Of a stretch of DNA of 64,000 bases, positions 25,477 through 33,676 are shown in pieces. This DNA is from Roseicyclus amphidinii (GTDB taxonomy: Bacteria; Pseudomonadota; Alphaproteobacteria; Rhodobacterales; Rhodobacteraceae). The notes beneath the pieces are model-generated. The model was not told the origin of the DNA and made no database searches. It saw only the letters and a list, made by a program, of their open reading frames with translations. The DNA lies in contig NZ_JASJOE010000011.1 of assembly GCF_030163755.1 (NCBI RefSeq), positions 1-64,000 of the forward strand, read 5' to 3'. Made by a program: the position numbers and the translations under genes. Positions within the stretch are counted from its first letter, which is position 1. Every line of letters starts with the position of its first letter.

Positions 25477-25892
25477 TAGGCCCTCCATTCCAGCGCATTG
25501 CCTGCGCCCCATTCAAGGTTTCCACCAGCGCCCCACTGCAGCCCATCGGTCGCCGCCACCCCCAGCGAAAACGCGCTGGTCGTCTCGCGGCCGTGTTCGT
25601 CCTGCCCGGTGACGGTGTAGCTGGCCGCGGCCGTCTCGGTCGTCGGCGTCCCGCTCAGGATGCCGTTCGTCGCCAGCGTCAGCCCCGCGGGCAGCGCAGG
25701 CGCGATGGTATAGGTCAGCGTGTTGCCGTTCGTCGTGAAATCGGCGCTGACGTCCACGCTGACGGCCTCGCCCGTCGCAAACGTGAACGGCCCAAGCGCG
25801 CCCGCGGCGGTGGCTGGGGGCGGGAGCGTAACGCCCCCCGGCCGCTGCAGTACTGCCAGAGACGTCAGCCCAAGGCCCAGTCCGAGATCCAT
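25476..25892 (-). CDS. Ig-like (He_PIG) domain phage protein
   Basis: A 138-residue protein with a putative-Ig-domain signature: LTYTIAPALPAGLTLATNGI followed by LSGTPTTETAAASYTVTGQD. The N-terminus is glycine-rich and the C-terminus has WGAGG/WGAGN repeats. Such domains decorate virions or fibres and aid surface attachment. GGAGG precedes the ATG. Probably an appendage protein acting with the neighbouring fibre genes. Confidence 0.75.
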   Translation of the reverse strand: MDLGLGLGLTSLAVLQRPGGVTLPPPATAAGALGPFTFATGEAVSVDVSADFTTNGNTLTYTIAPALPAGLTLATNGILSGTPTTETAAASYTVTGQDEHGRETTSAFSLGVAATDGLQWGAGGNLEWGAGNALEWRA

Positions 25893-25911
25893 CGCGTGGT
25901 CCTCCCGTTTC

Positions 25912-26187
25912 TCATGCCCGCGCGATCACGTTGACCGACCCGGTGCGCACCTGTTTGACGTTTGCGAATGGTCCGATGAGCTGCCCTGCCGTGACAGGGT
26001 AGTCGTTGTCCTGCAGCTCGCCGAGGTGGTTGGGCTCGCGCAAAGTGAGCGTGCCGGTTTCCTGCGCAATGAACGCGCGCGGCTCGAAGGGCAGATCGTT
26101 GTCGTGCATGGCCGACGTGATGGTCAGCGCGAAGGGCGACGGGTCACGCGGGCCGTTGAAGCCGACGTTTTTGCGGTCCTTGTCCAT
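25912..26187 (-). CDS. Small tail/spike-base-like protein
   Basis: A 91-residue beta-rich protein (FEPRAFIAQETGTLTLREPN, then PVTAGQLIGPF). It faintly recalls the small spike-base domains of Rhodobacter gene transfer agent and phage tails; this is a resemblance, not a firm assignment. AAAGGA precedes the start. It sits between two fibre genes. Confidence 0.55.
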   Translation of the reverse strand: MDKDRKNVGFNGPRDPSPFALTITSAMHDNDLPFEPRAFIAQETGTLTLREPNHLGELQDNDYPVTAGQLIGPFANVKQVRTGSVNVIARA

Positions 26188-26229
26188 GTGGCGGTCCTTT
26201 CGGGTCTTGAGGGCAGGCCGATCGTCAGA

Positions 26230-27522
26230 TCAGCCCAGGCGGGTGACGATGAGGGTTGCGCCTTGCGGGCTCACGTCGGCGGCGTAGTTGGCCGCTGGAC
26301 GGCTGGGCGATGAGTGGGTGGTGTAGGATTGCAGCACGACGCTGGCAGGCGCGGTGAGGGTGACGACGGCCACGACGGCTGTGGAGTTGTTGCCGACATC
26401 GCCATCGCCGTCCATCAGGCGCTGCGTGGCACTGGCGGCGATGGTGGCGTTGGTGGTCACATTGAACAACCGCGCCTGCAGCCACTGTTTCGACTGCATG
26501 TCGGATACGACATAGCCCTGCAGCAGGTAGGTGCCCGCGGGCAGGGCCACGGCATTTCCGGTAATGGACGCGCCCGCGATGCCGTTGTGGTTGGCCACCA
26601 GCTGGCGGTTGACCCAGGCATCGGCGGGCAATGTGAACGCGTTGCTTTCCGCGGCGACCAGGATGCTGGCGCTGAGCGCGGCCTGCACATCGGCGACGAC
26701 GGGCGGGCCGATGCGGACCCAGTCGTCCCAGTTATTACCGTTGCGGCGCGTGCGCAGGAATATGCGATTGGTTTCCTGCGGTGGGGCGGGCAGACCGAAA
26801 TGGACGATGGCCAATTGCATCCGCGTCTGCGCATTCCAGTCCATGGTATACAACATGCCTGCCGTGGTATTTGCGCCGCCCGTCGGCGGGCCGTTGGCGT
26901 CCAGGACACCAAATCTGCTCCAGACACCGGCCTGGGCATCGTTGCAATCATCGTTGGTGACGGCCATGGGCGGATTGCCCAGGCCCAGGAGTTGGCGCTG
27001 CGCGGCGCTGTTGGCGGCCTCGAGCAGGTTGCGGCCTGCCGGGGTCACGTCGGCCAGAAGCGCATTCACGTTGGCCTGCGCCGCCTCGGCATTGGTGACC
27101 GCGGCCAGCGCGCGGGCGGCCGCGTCGGCCAGGTCGGCGGCGCTGACCTCGACATCGGCAACCACGGGCAGGACGCGAAGCGCGTCCTGGATCGCCCTTG
27201 TCATCCAGTCGAGCACCGTTTCGAGGCCCTTTTCCCGCGATGTCTGACCAGCCCAGCCCTGCTCAATGGCGACGGTGCGACGCTCGATTTCCAATTGCTT
27301 GCCCGCGTGCAGCGCGGCGGCGGCGGTCGACAGGGTGATTTGCCCGCCAGTCGCACTGGCAGAGGGCGAAACGCTGAAATCCGCAGCGGGCAGCGCGGTG
27401 CGGATGTCGTCGGCGACCACGCGCAGGATCAGCGCGCCCTCGTCGTAGGCATGGCTGACCGTGTAGGGGCCGGTGCCGCTGATGGTCTGCAAAGCGGTCG
27501 GGGTGAAGGCTTCCTGGGTCAT
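26230..27522 (-). CDS. Tail fibre protein
   Basis: A 430-residue fibre. The N-terminus (TISGTGPYTVSHAYDEGALI) resembles the virion-attachment domain of T7-type fibres. Residues ~100-180 are Ala-rich helical/coiled coil (ADAAARALAAVTNAEAAQAN) and the C-terminal half is beta-rich. The start at 27522 (MTQEAF) is fixed by ATGA overlap with the preceding ejection-protein gene. Likely binds the host surface. Confidence 0.8.
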   Translation of the reverse strand: MTQEAFTPTALQTISGTGPYTVSHAYDEGALILRVVADDIRTALPAADFSVSPSASATGGQITLSTAAAALHAGKQLEIERRTVAIEQGWAGQTSREKGLETVLDWMTRAIQDALRVLPVVADVEVSAADLADAAARALAAVTNAEAAQANVNALLADVTPAGRNLLEAANSAAQRQLLGLGNPPMAVTNDDCNDAQAGVWSRFGVLDANGPPTGGANTTAGMLYTMDWNAQTRMQLAIVHFGLPAPPQETNRIFLRTRRNGNNWDDWVRIGPPVVADVQAALSASILVAAESNAFTLPADAWVNRQLVANHNGIAGASITGNAVALPAGTYLLQGYVVSDMQSKQWLQARLFNVTTNATIAASATQRLMDGDGDVGNNSTAVVAVVTLTAPASVVLQSYTTHSSPSRPAANYAADVSPQGATLIVTRLG

Positions 27523-30044
27523 TGCAGGTCTCCCATGGCGTTGGACAGGTCGGGCGCGCGGAAGGGCAGCATCTCGCCGCGCTCCCACCAGGTGGCGGAG
27601 CCGAAATCGCGCTCGCGCTGGCGTTCCTGGCGTCGCCAGTTGGCCTCGGCCTCGGGATCGAGCAGGCGCTGCAGGTTGTCGGCGACGGCCCGGTCATAGG
27701 CCGCGCGCGCGTACCAGAGGCTCGAGGCAACGGGGGTGTTGCGACGGACGAAATTCGAAACGCTGCGCCCGATGTTGGGATCGTCACCGTTGGCCATGTC
27801 CTGGATCGGCTGCGCGACGAGGCGGATGACATCGCCGCCCGCGCCGACGACAGGGCCTGCGATGGTTTCGGCCAGCCCGCCGCCCGCGCGGCTGGTTTCG
27901 CTCGAGAAGAAATCGCCGAAGATGCCCAGCCCGCCGGACTGGAAAAGCGCGGCAAGCCAGAAGCTCGGCGTGTCCATCGGGCGCGGGTCGCGGCCCTTGG
28001 CCAGTTCCTTGAGCTGGACCGACAGCGCGCCCAGCATCAGCAGGCCGCTGCCCATCATGGCGGCGTATTTGAGCTTGTCCATGCGGGTGGGCAGGGCGTT
28101 GAAGCGGCGGATCTGGTTGAGCGTCAGCGACAGGGCAAAGCTCTTGTACATGCCCAGCGACCGGATCAGCTCGCCCGGCACGCTTCCCGGCTGCACGCCC
28201 ATCATCATGCGCGCCGTGCCCTCGACATTGGCGGTGGGCACGGCGTATTCCATGTGTTCCTCGATGATCATCTGCAGCCGCATCGCCAGCCCCTCGGCCT
28301 GGTCGCGGGGAAGGGCGGTCTGGTGCTCGAGCCAGTAGAAGGGGCTGAGGAAATCCGCGCCGTTGTCGGCCGTGAACCGCCCCTGCGGCGCGCGCAGCAT
28401 GTCCCAATCGGCCGCCCCGATGCCGCGGCTCGACAGGGCGCGGCGCATCGCCTCGGGGATCTGGTCGAACGCCTGGCCGGCCATGTCGGCCAGCGCGCCC
28501 GCGAATTCCATCTGGAAGGCGGTGCGCGCCATGTCGGTCCAATGGCTCAGGCCCGAGGCGCGCATGGTGAAGCCAGCCAGCTTGCGCGCGACATTGGGCA
28601 CCCAGATATCGCCGACATAGCGCGCCGTCGTCGCACCCGCGTCGGCCAGCGTGTCGGCGACATAGCCCATCCGCGCCGCCGTGCGGCGCGTGGCGCTTGA
28701 TGCCATGAGCTGGGTGTGACGGCTCAGCACGTTGGCCGGGTTCACGCCCACGGTGCGCGAGGCCATGGTGAGCGTGGCAAGGTCGGTCGGGGACGACAGG
28801 ATCGCGGATCCCAGCTGGATCGAGGTCAGCACGCTGCGCACGCCCGAAAAGAAAGCGCCCCAGCTCTGGTTGACGGGGCTGTTGGCCGATCCGTCCAGGT
28901 GGGCCAGCATGGCGCGGCTCAGCTTGGCCGCGCTTTCGACGCGCGCCTCGAGCGCGCCGTCGGCCAGCCGCCCGGCCTGCCGCTGCGCGAGGGCTTCCGC
29001 GAATTGCAGGCCCATCCGCGGGTTCGGCCCCAGCACGCGCATCAGCGCCACGTCGCGGGCCATGCCCGACAGTCCGCCAATGAGCGAGGAAAACAGGTCG
29101 CCGTCGCCGAAATCCCTGTTGTATTCGCGCCAGGCCTTGCCCGATTGGAAATGCAGGACACGGTGATCGCCGCGCTTGTTGTAGAGCGCGCGGCCCTGCG
29201 TGCCCATGGTGGCCTTGCGCGTGTTCCAGCCGCGGGTGGTGATGTTCTCGTAGACATCGCGCAGGAAACGGTCGGTCACGGCCCGGTCGGGGATCTCGCC
29301 CTTCTTGCGGGCGAAGGGCTGGCCGGTGGCGAAATCCTCGATCCGGCTCCAATCGAGCTTGGTGGCGATGGTGTCGCGCCAGGCGTCGAAGCCTTCGCGG
29401 CGCATCTTCACCACGTCATGGCTGTGCGAGATGCCGAAATCCTCGAGCTTGCCGATATTGCCGCCATGGGCGTTGAAGGACTGGCGCAGGCGTTCTTGCT
29501 GTGCGCGGACCTGGTCGGCCATGCGGCGGGCCAGGGCATCGCCGCTGTCGTCGCCGTGCAGCTCGTCCAGGATGCGGTTCAGGAGGCGCGCGTCGCGGGA
29601 CTGGCCGATGATGTTCTCGCCGGTGGCTTCCGTCACCTCCGAGATCGCAGCCATGACCGATCGCACCTCGGCGCGGATCATGGATTGCAGGCTTTCGCCG
29701 CCGTAGCCTTGCCCCTCGGCATTGGACAGCAGGTTCTTCAGGATCAGGTCGGGACGGTCGCTGGCCTCGATATGAGCGCGCAGGCGCTGCATGGCCTGCA
29801 GCTGCGCCAGCGTCGAATGGTAGCGCGCGGGCAGCTGGCGCTCGACGGCGGCGCGGATGTCGCGGGCAGCTTGGGCGCTGGCGGCCTCGGGCGGCATGAT
29901 CGTGGCATAGCGCGCTTCGAGATCGGCCAGCGTGTTCTTGAGCGCGGTGGCGCGCGCCCGGTCCAGCTCGCCCGCCGCGCGCGCGGTGTCGATGCAGACT
30001 GACAGGTTGGCGGCTTTCTGGATGGCGTCGGCGGCATTGACCAT
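27519..30044 (-). CDS. Large internal virion (ejection) protein, 841 residues
   Basis: A long helical protein with hydrophobic stretches near residues ~640-670 (YAAMMGSGLLMLGALSVQL). Its place after two other large inner proteins matches the T7 gp14-gp15-gp16 ejectosome order, where the last and largest proteins are injected to form a DNA channel. Start at 30044 set by TGATG overlap. No enzymatic motif seen. Confidence 0.7.
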   Translation of the reverse strand: MVNAADAIQKAANLSVCIDTARAAGELDRARATALKNTLADLEARYATIMPPEAASAQAARDIRAAVERQLPARYHSTLAQLQAMQRLRAHIEASDRPDLILKNLLSNAEGQGYGGESLQSMIRAEVRSVMAAISEVTEATGENIIGQSRDARLLNRILDELHGDDSGDALARRMADQVRAQQERLRQSFNAHGGNIGKLEDFGISHSHDVVKMRREGFDAWRDTIATKLDWSRIEDFATGQPFARKKGEIPDRAVTDRFLRDVYENITTRGWNTRKATMGTQGRALYNKRGDHRVLHFQSGKAWREYNRDFGDGDLFSSLIGGLSGMARDVALMRVLGPNPRMGLQFAEALAQRQAGRLADGALEARVESAAKLSRAMLAHLDGSANSPVNQSWGAFFSGVRSVLTSIQLGSAILSSPTDLATLTMASRTVGVNPANVLSRHTQLMASSATRRTAARMGYVADTLADAGATTARYVGDIWVPNVARKLAGFTMRASGLSHWTDMARTAFQMEFAGALADMAGQAFDQIPEAMRRALSSRGIGAADWDMLRAPQGRFTADNGADFLSPFYWLEHQTALPRDQAEGLAMRLQMIIEEHMEYAVPTANVEGTARMMMGVQPGSVPGELIRSLGMYKSFALSLTLNQIRRFNALPTRMDKLKYAAMMGSGLLMLGALSVQLKELAKGRDPRPMDTPSFWLAALFQSGGLGIFGDFFSSETSRAGGGLAETIAGPVVGAGGDVIRLVAQPIQDMANGDDPNIGRSVSNFVRRNTPVASSLWYARAAYDRAVADNLQRLLDPEAEANWRRQERQRERDFGSATWWERGEMLPFRAPDLSNAMGDLQ

Positions 30045-33000
30045 CAGCTGGCCCTCCCCAGCATGCATGTGTCGAGAACGCGGTAGGCCTGGATGTCGGC
30101 GTCCAGCTCGTCGAGAAGCTGCGCCGCGGTCCAGGTCTGGCCGTCGATGGTGGTCACGTCGAGCTCGAGCATGTCGCCCAGGGCGGCGCGCAGCGCCTCG
30201 GTGTCGAGCTCATCGAGGCGGCCCGATGTGGCGATGTCCTCGGCGCTGGCGGCGGCGGGCAGGGGCTGGGCAGGGGGTGTGGCGTCGGCAAGGATGCGTT
30301 CCCGTGCATCCCAGCGGACGTCCCAGCGCATGTCGATTTGGTCATCAATGATGCGCCATCGCCACACGTTCCGCATCATCGGATCTTGTTGCCGTGCCAG
30401 AAGGCCAGCTTCGAATTGCCGATTGAGCCAGCGGCGCTCGGCTGCGGTCATGCCGTCAAGGGTGGAGGCCACGTCATCGCCCGTTTCAAGTATGCGTTGC
30501 AGCCTGGGCGAGGCTCCCGGCGGCACCGTAGAAATCGACAGGGCATCCGCCTCAGAGGTGGCGGTCTCGGCGGCACTGGCAGCGGCGCGCATTTCCGGCG
30601 CAGGTTGCGCGACGGACGGGCTTTGCCCGCGCGGCGTGCCGGTTTCGGTCAGGTGCCCGAAGCCCTCCGGGTCGATGGCCTTGAGCGCGTCGAGCGGTCC
30701 CGGCGCGTCCAGCAGGCCACCGCCCTGGCCGATCTTGCGCGCCTCGTCGGCGTAGCGGCGCAGGAAGTCGGCCACCTTGTCCGCGGCCAGCACGCGCCCG
30801 CCGGGATACATCTTGCGCACCAGCGCCTGCGTGAGCGGCGACAGGAGGCCTTCGAGCAGGTCGTTGTCGGCCAAGAGCTCGTCAATGATGCCCTGCACCG
30901 CCTTGCCGCTGGTGCGGGCGATGTCGCGGGCGGCGGCGATGATGCGCACCGCCTCGATCACATGGCCGCCGATGTCGAATTCCGGCGCGACGCGACCGGC
31001 CGCGATGTCGGCGCGCAGCGCGGCCCAACTGGGGGCGGCCTGTTCCAGCGCCTCGAGCAGGCTGCGCAGCTCGCCGGGCTGTTCCTCGGCCAGCCGTTCG
31101 AGCAGCTCGCGGTCATCGAAGGCGCGGGCGAAGATGGCCCGGTTCATGCGCTCGCGCCCCTCGCGGTTCAACCGGCCTTCGGGGGTGACCAGCGCGGCGC
31201 GCTCGGCCTGGGGCAGGCGGGCCAGGGCCGCGCGCAGGAAGCCCGCGTTTTCCGGCGTGTCGAGCGCGGCGGCGGGATCGAAGCGCGCCATGGTGGCGTC
31301 GTCGATCATGGCGGCGTCCATCGCTGCCCGCTCGCTCGCGGACATGCGGGCGACGGTGGCGCTGTTTGCTTCGCGCACAAAGAGACGACGGTCGTTGTCA
31401 CTCAGGTCGCTGCGCCTGCGCGCAACAAGAACGGGCACCTCCATGTCGTCGGGAACCTCGAAGCCCGCTGCGCGGATCGCGCCGCGGTAGGCCGCGATGC
31501 GCTCGGGGAAGCGCGCGGCCGCCTCGCGGATCGCGGCGACGCGGCCGTTGCCGCTTTCGACGATGCCGTCGGGGCCGACGATGGGCGCACCCCGGTCGGC
31601 CTCGGGGGCGGGCATCAGGCGGGCGGGATCGAGGCGGGCGGCCATGTCGGCGATCTGTTCGGCACTGGCCGCCCGCGTGCGGTCGCGGGGCTGCAGGTCG
31701 CCCGTGGCCGCGCGCAGCGTGGCGGCGTCGACGACCTGGTATTCCACGTCGATCGTGCGCACCCCGGTGGTGACCTGCCCGGTGGTGGTGTAGCCGCGCG
31801 ACGTGGGGGTCCACACGCCCGAGGCGGCTCCGCCGCTTGTCCCGACACCCGCGGGGCTTGCCGCCCGTCCAGCGCCCGCTGCAGCGCCCGTATCGCCCAT
31901 TTTCGACCGCGCCCAGCCGATCAGGTGGGCGACGGTGAAATCGGCGAAGCGGCGGCCCTGGTAGCGGATCGGGGCATTGGCGGCGATGGCGGCGCGGGAC
32001 ATGACGGTCAGGATCGGTGCGTCACGCGGCGCACGAAGCGCCGCGATGGCCCCCTCGACGCCCGCGAAATGGGCGAGGTAGAGGTTGCCGGGCGTGGGCG
32101 GAAACCCGGCCTGGTCGAGGCGCGCGGCGTTGTCGCGGGTATAGGCGACGGTCATTTCCATCGACAGGTCGGGATCGGTGCGCAGCGCGAGGATCTGCGC
32201 GCGCGTGCGTCCCTCCATCAGGTCGGGGCGGTGGCGCTCGATCATGGCGAGCCAGGTGCTTTCGATGAACTGCCCGAGGCCCGTGGCCGTGCTGGACCCG
32301 TTGCGGGCATTGGGGTCGCCGCCGCTTTCCGCGCCCACGATCCGGCGCGCGATGGCGTCGAAGTCGGGGGCGGCCGGGGCGGCTGGCCGCGCGCTGGCGA
32401 CGCGCTGTTGCAGCTCGCCCAGGGGGCGGCCGGCAAAGCTGCTGTTGCCGTAGGACCAGCTGCGCCGCGGGCCGGTATCGACATGCAGGATGCCGTTGCC
32501 GAAGCCGAAGCCGCTGAACCCGGCCTCGAGCGCGGCATCGACCAGGCGCAGCCGGTCCTCGTTCGACAGGCCCGAAATGTCGAGATCGAGCGCGTCGCCG
32601 TGGAAGTGGCGGCTGCCCGGCGTCTGGCGTTCCCGGCTGGTGCCCGCCCGAGCGATGGCGTCGTTGATCGTGACCTCAGCCCCGAAAATCTCCTGCATCC
32701 GGGCGAAGGGACCGGCCAGAAGCGCCTCCATGTTCGCCCCCGCGTCGGGCCGCGTCATGTGCGACTGCCGCCCGTCCAGCGTCAGCATCGGGTTCATGGC
32801 CGGGTTCGTGCGGATGCCGAAGGCCTGCTCTGCCACGGGATCGTTGGCAAGCATCGTCGCGGCGTCGGCGATGGCGTTTTCGGTGTCGAGCGGGCTGCGC
32901 ACAGGCGGTGCCTCTGCAGCCTGCGCCGCCCGCGCCGCCTCGCCGGTCCAGATGTGACGGCCTGTAAGGGCATTGCCTCCTGCCTGGAATGCACCGCCCA

Positions 33001-33676
33001 GAACAGCGCCACCCAGCGCACCGAACATCATGTTTTCGGCCAGGTTGGGGGCAGGCAGCATGAGGCGCTCGGCGGCCTCGCTGCGGCGTTCGAACTGGGC
33101 GGCCTCGGTCAAGGCTCCGGCAGCCCCCTCGACCAAGGCGACACGGGCCACGTTTGCACCGCCGAGCGGTGCAGTGGCGACGCCCACGGCGATGTTCTGG
33201 GCGTCAGTCAATTCGGACCAGATCGAGCCTGCAAGCTCAGGTGCCCAGGAGCCCGATGGGGCATTGTCGAGGATCTCGCGCTGCTCGTCGTAGTCTGCGC
33301 GCGCGCGGGCGTCGAACCAGGCGTCGAATTCCTCGCGCGTGGCGGGCAACCCCGCCAGGGACGGTGTGCGACCACCACCGCTGCGGCGGGCCATTTCGAC
33401 ATGCGACAAGGCCACATTCAGGCGCTCGGTCAACCGCGGCGGGCGATCGCCGCGCCGCCAGCTGGCTCGATCGGTGGCCGGATCCAGGCCGGGGCCGACA
33501 GCCTGGAACAGCTCGTCGACCAGCGACCGACGCAGCGCATCATGGGTCTGGTTGATGTCGGCCGCGATGTCATTGGCCTCCTGCGCGGCCAGAAGCCGCT
33601 GCAGCGGCGACGGCACTGGCCGGTCCGCGGCGGGAAGGTCCGGGTAGCTCAGCGGCACGTTGTCGGGAATGGTCAT
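30044..33676 (-). CDS. Multidomain ejection protein: M15-like peptidase, lytic transglycosylase, ParB-like domain
   Basis: A 1210-residue virion protein. Residues ~300-405 form an M15-like zinc peptidase (SRHFHGDALDLD 355-366, HVD 398-400). Residues ~440-580 are a lytic transglycosylase with catalytic Glu450 (GAESGGD) and GLGQF 466-470. Residues ~640-780 match the DdrB/ParB-like domain of phage polyvalent proteins (VESGNGRVAAIRE near 706). The C-terminal ~400 residues are helical. Two peptidoglycan enzymes suit wall penetration at infection; the ParB-like part would be delivered with the DNA and may act on nucleic acid or NTP. Overlaps neighbours by ATGA and TGATG. Confidence 0.8.
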   Translation of the reverse strand: MTIPDNVPLSYPDLPAADRPVPSPLQRLLAAQEANDIAADINQTHDALRRSLVDELFQAVGPGLDPATDRASWRRGDRPPRLTERLNVALSHVEMARRSGGGRTPSLAGLPATREEFDAWFDARARADYDEQREILDNAPSGSWAPELAGSIWSELTDAQNIAVGVATAPLGGANVARVALVEGAAGALTEAAQFERRSEAAERLMLPAPNLAENMMFGALGGAVLGGAFQAGGNALTGRHIWTGEAARAAQAAEAPPVRSPLDTENAIADAATMLANDPVAEQAFGIRTNPAMNPMLTLDGRQSHMTRPDAGANMEALLAGPFARMQEIFGAEVTINDAIARAGTSRERQTPGSRHFHGDALDLDISGLSNEDRLRLVDAALEAGFSGFGFGNGILHVDTGPRRSWSYGNSSFAGRPLGELQQRVASARPAAPAAPDFDAIARRIVGAESGGDPNARNGSSTATGLGQFIESTWLAMIERHRPDLMEGRTRAQILALRTDPDLSMEMTVAYTRDNAARLDQAGFPPTPGNLYLAHFAGVEGAIAALRAPRDAPILTVMSRAAIAANAPIRYQGRRFADFTVAHLIGWARSKMGDTGAAAGAGRAASPAGVGTSGGAASGVWTPTSRGYTTTGQVTTGVRTIDVEYQVVDAATLRAATGDLQPRDRTRAASAEQIADMAARLDPARLMPAPEADRGAPIVGPDGIVESGNGRVAAIREAAARFPERIAAYRGAIRAAGFEVPDDMEVPVLVARRRSDLSDNDRRLFVREANSATVARMSASERAAMDAAMIDDATMARFDPAAALDTPENAGFLRAALARLPQAERAALVTPEGRLNREGRERMNRAIFARAFDDRELLERLAEEQPGELRSLLEALEQAAPSWAALRADIAAGRVAPEFDIGGHVIEAVRIIAAARDIARTSGKAVQGIIDELLADNDLLEGLLSPLTQALVRKMYPGGRVLAADKVADFLRRYADEARKIGQGGGLLDAPGPLDALKAIDPEGFGHLTETGTPRGQSPSVAQPAPEMRAAASAAETATSEADALSISTVPPGASPRLQRILETGDDVASTLDGMTAAERRWLNRQFEAGLLARQQDPMMRNVWRWRIIDDQIDMRWDVRWDARERILADATPPAQPLPAAASAEDIATSGRLDELDTEALRAALGDMLELDVTTIDGQTWTAAQLLDELDADIQAYRVLDTCMLGRAS

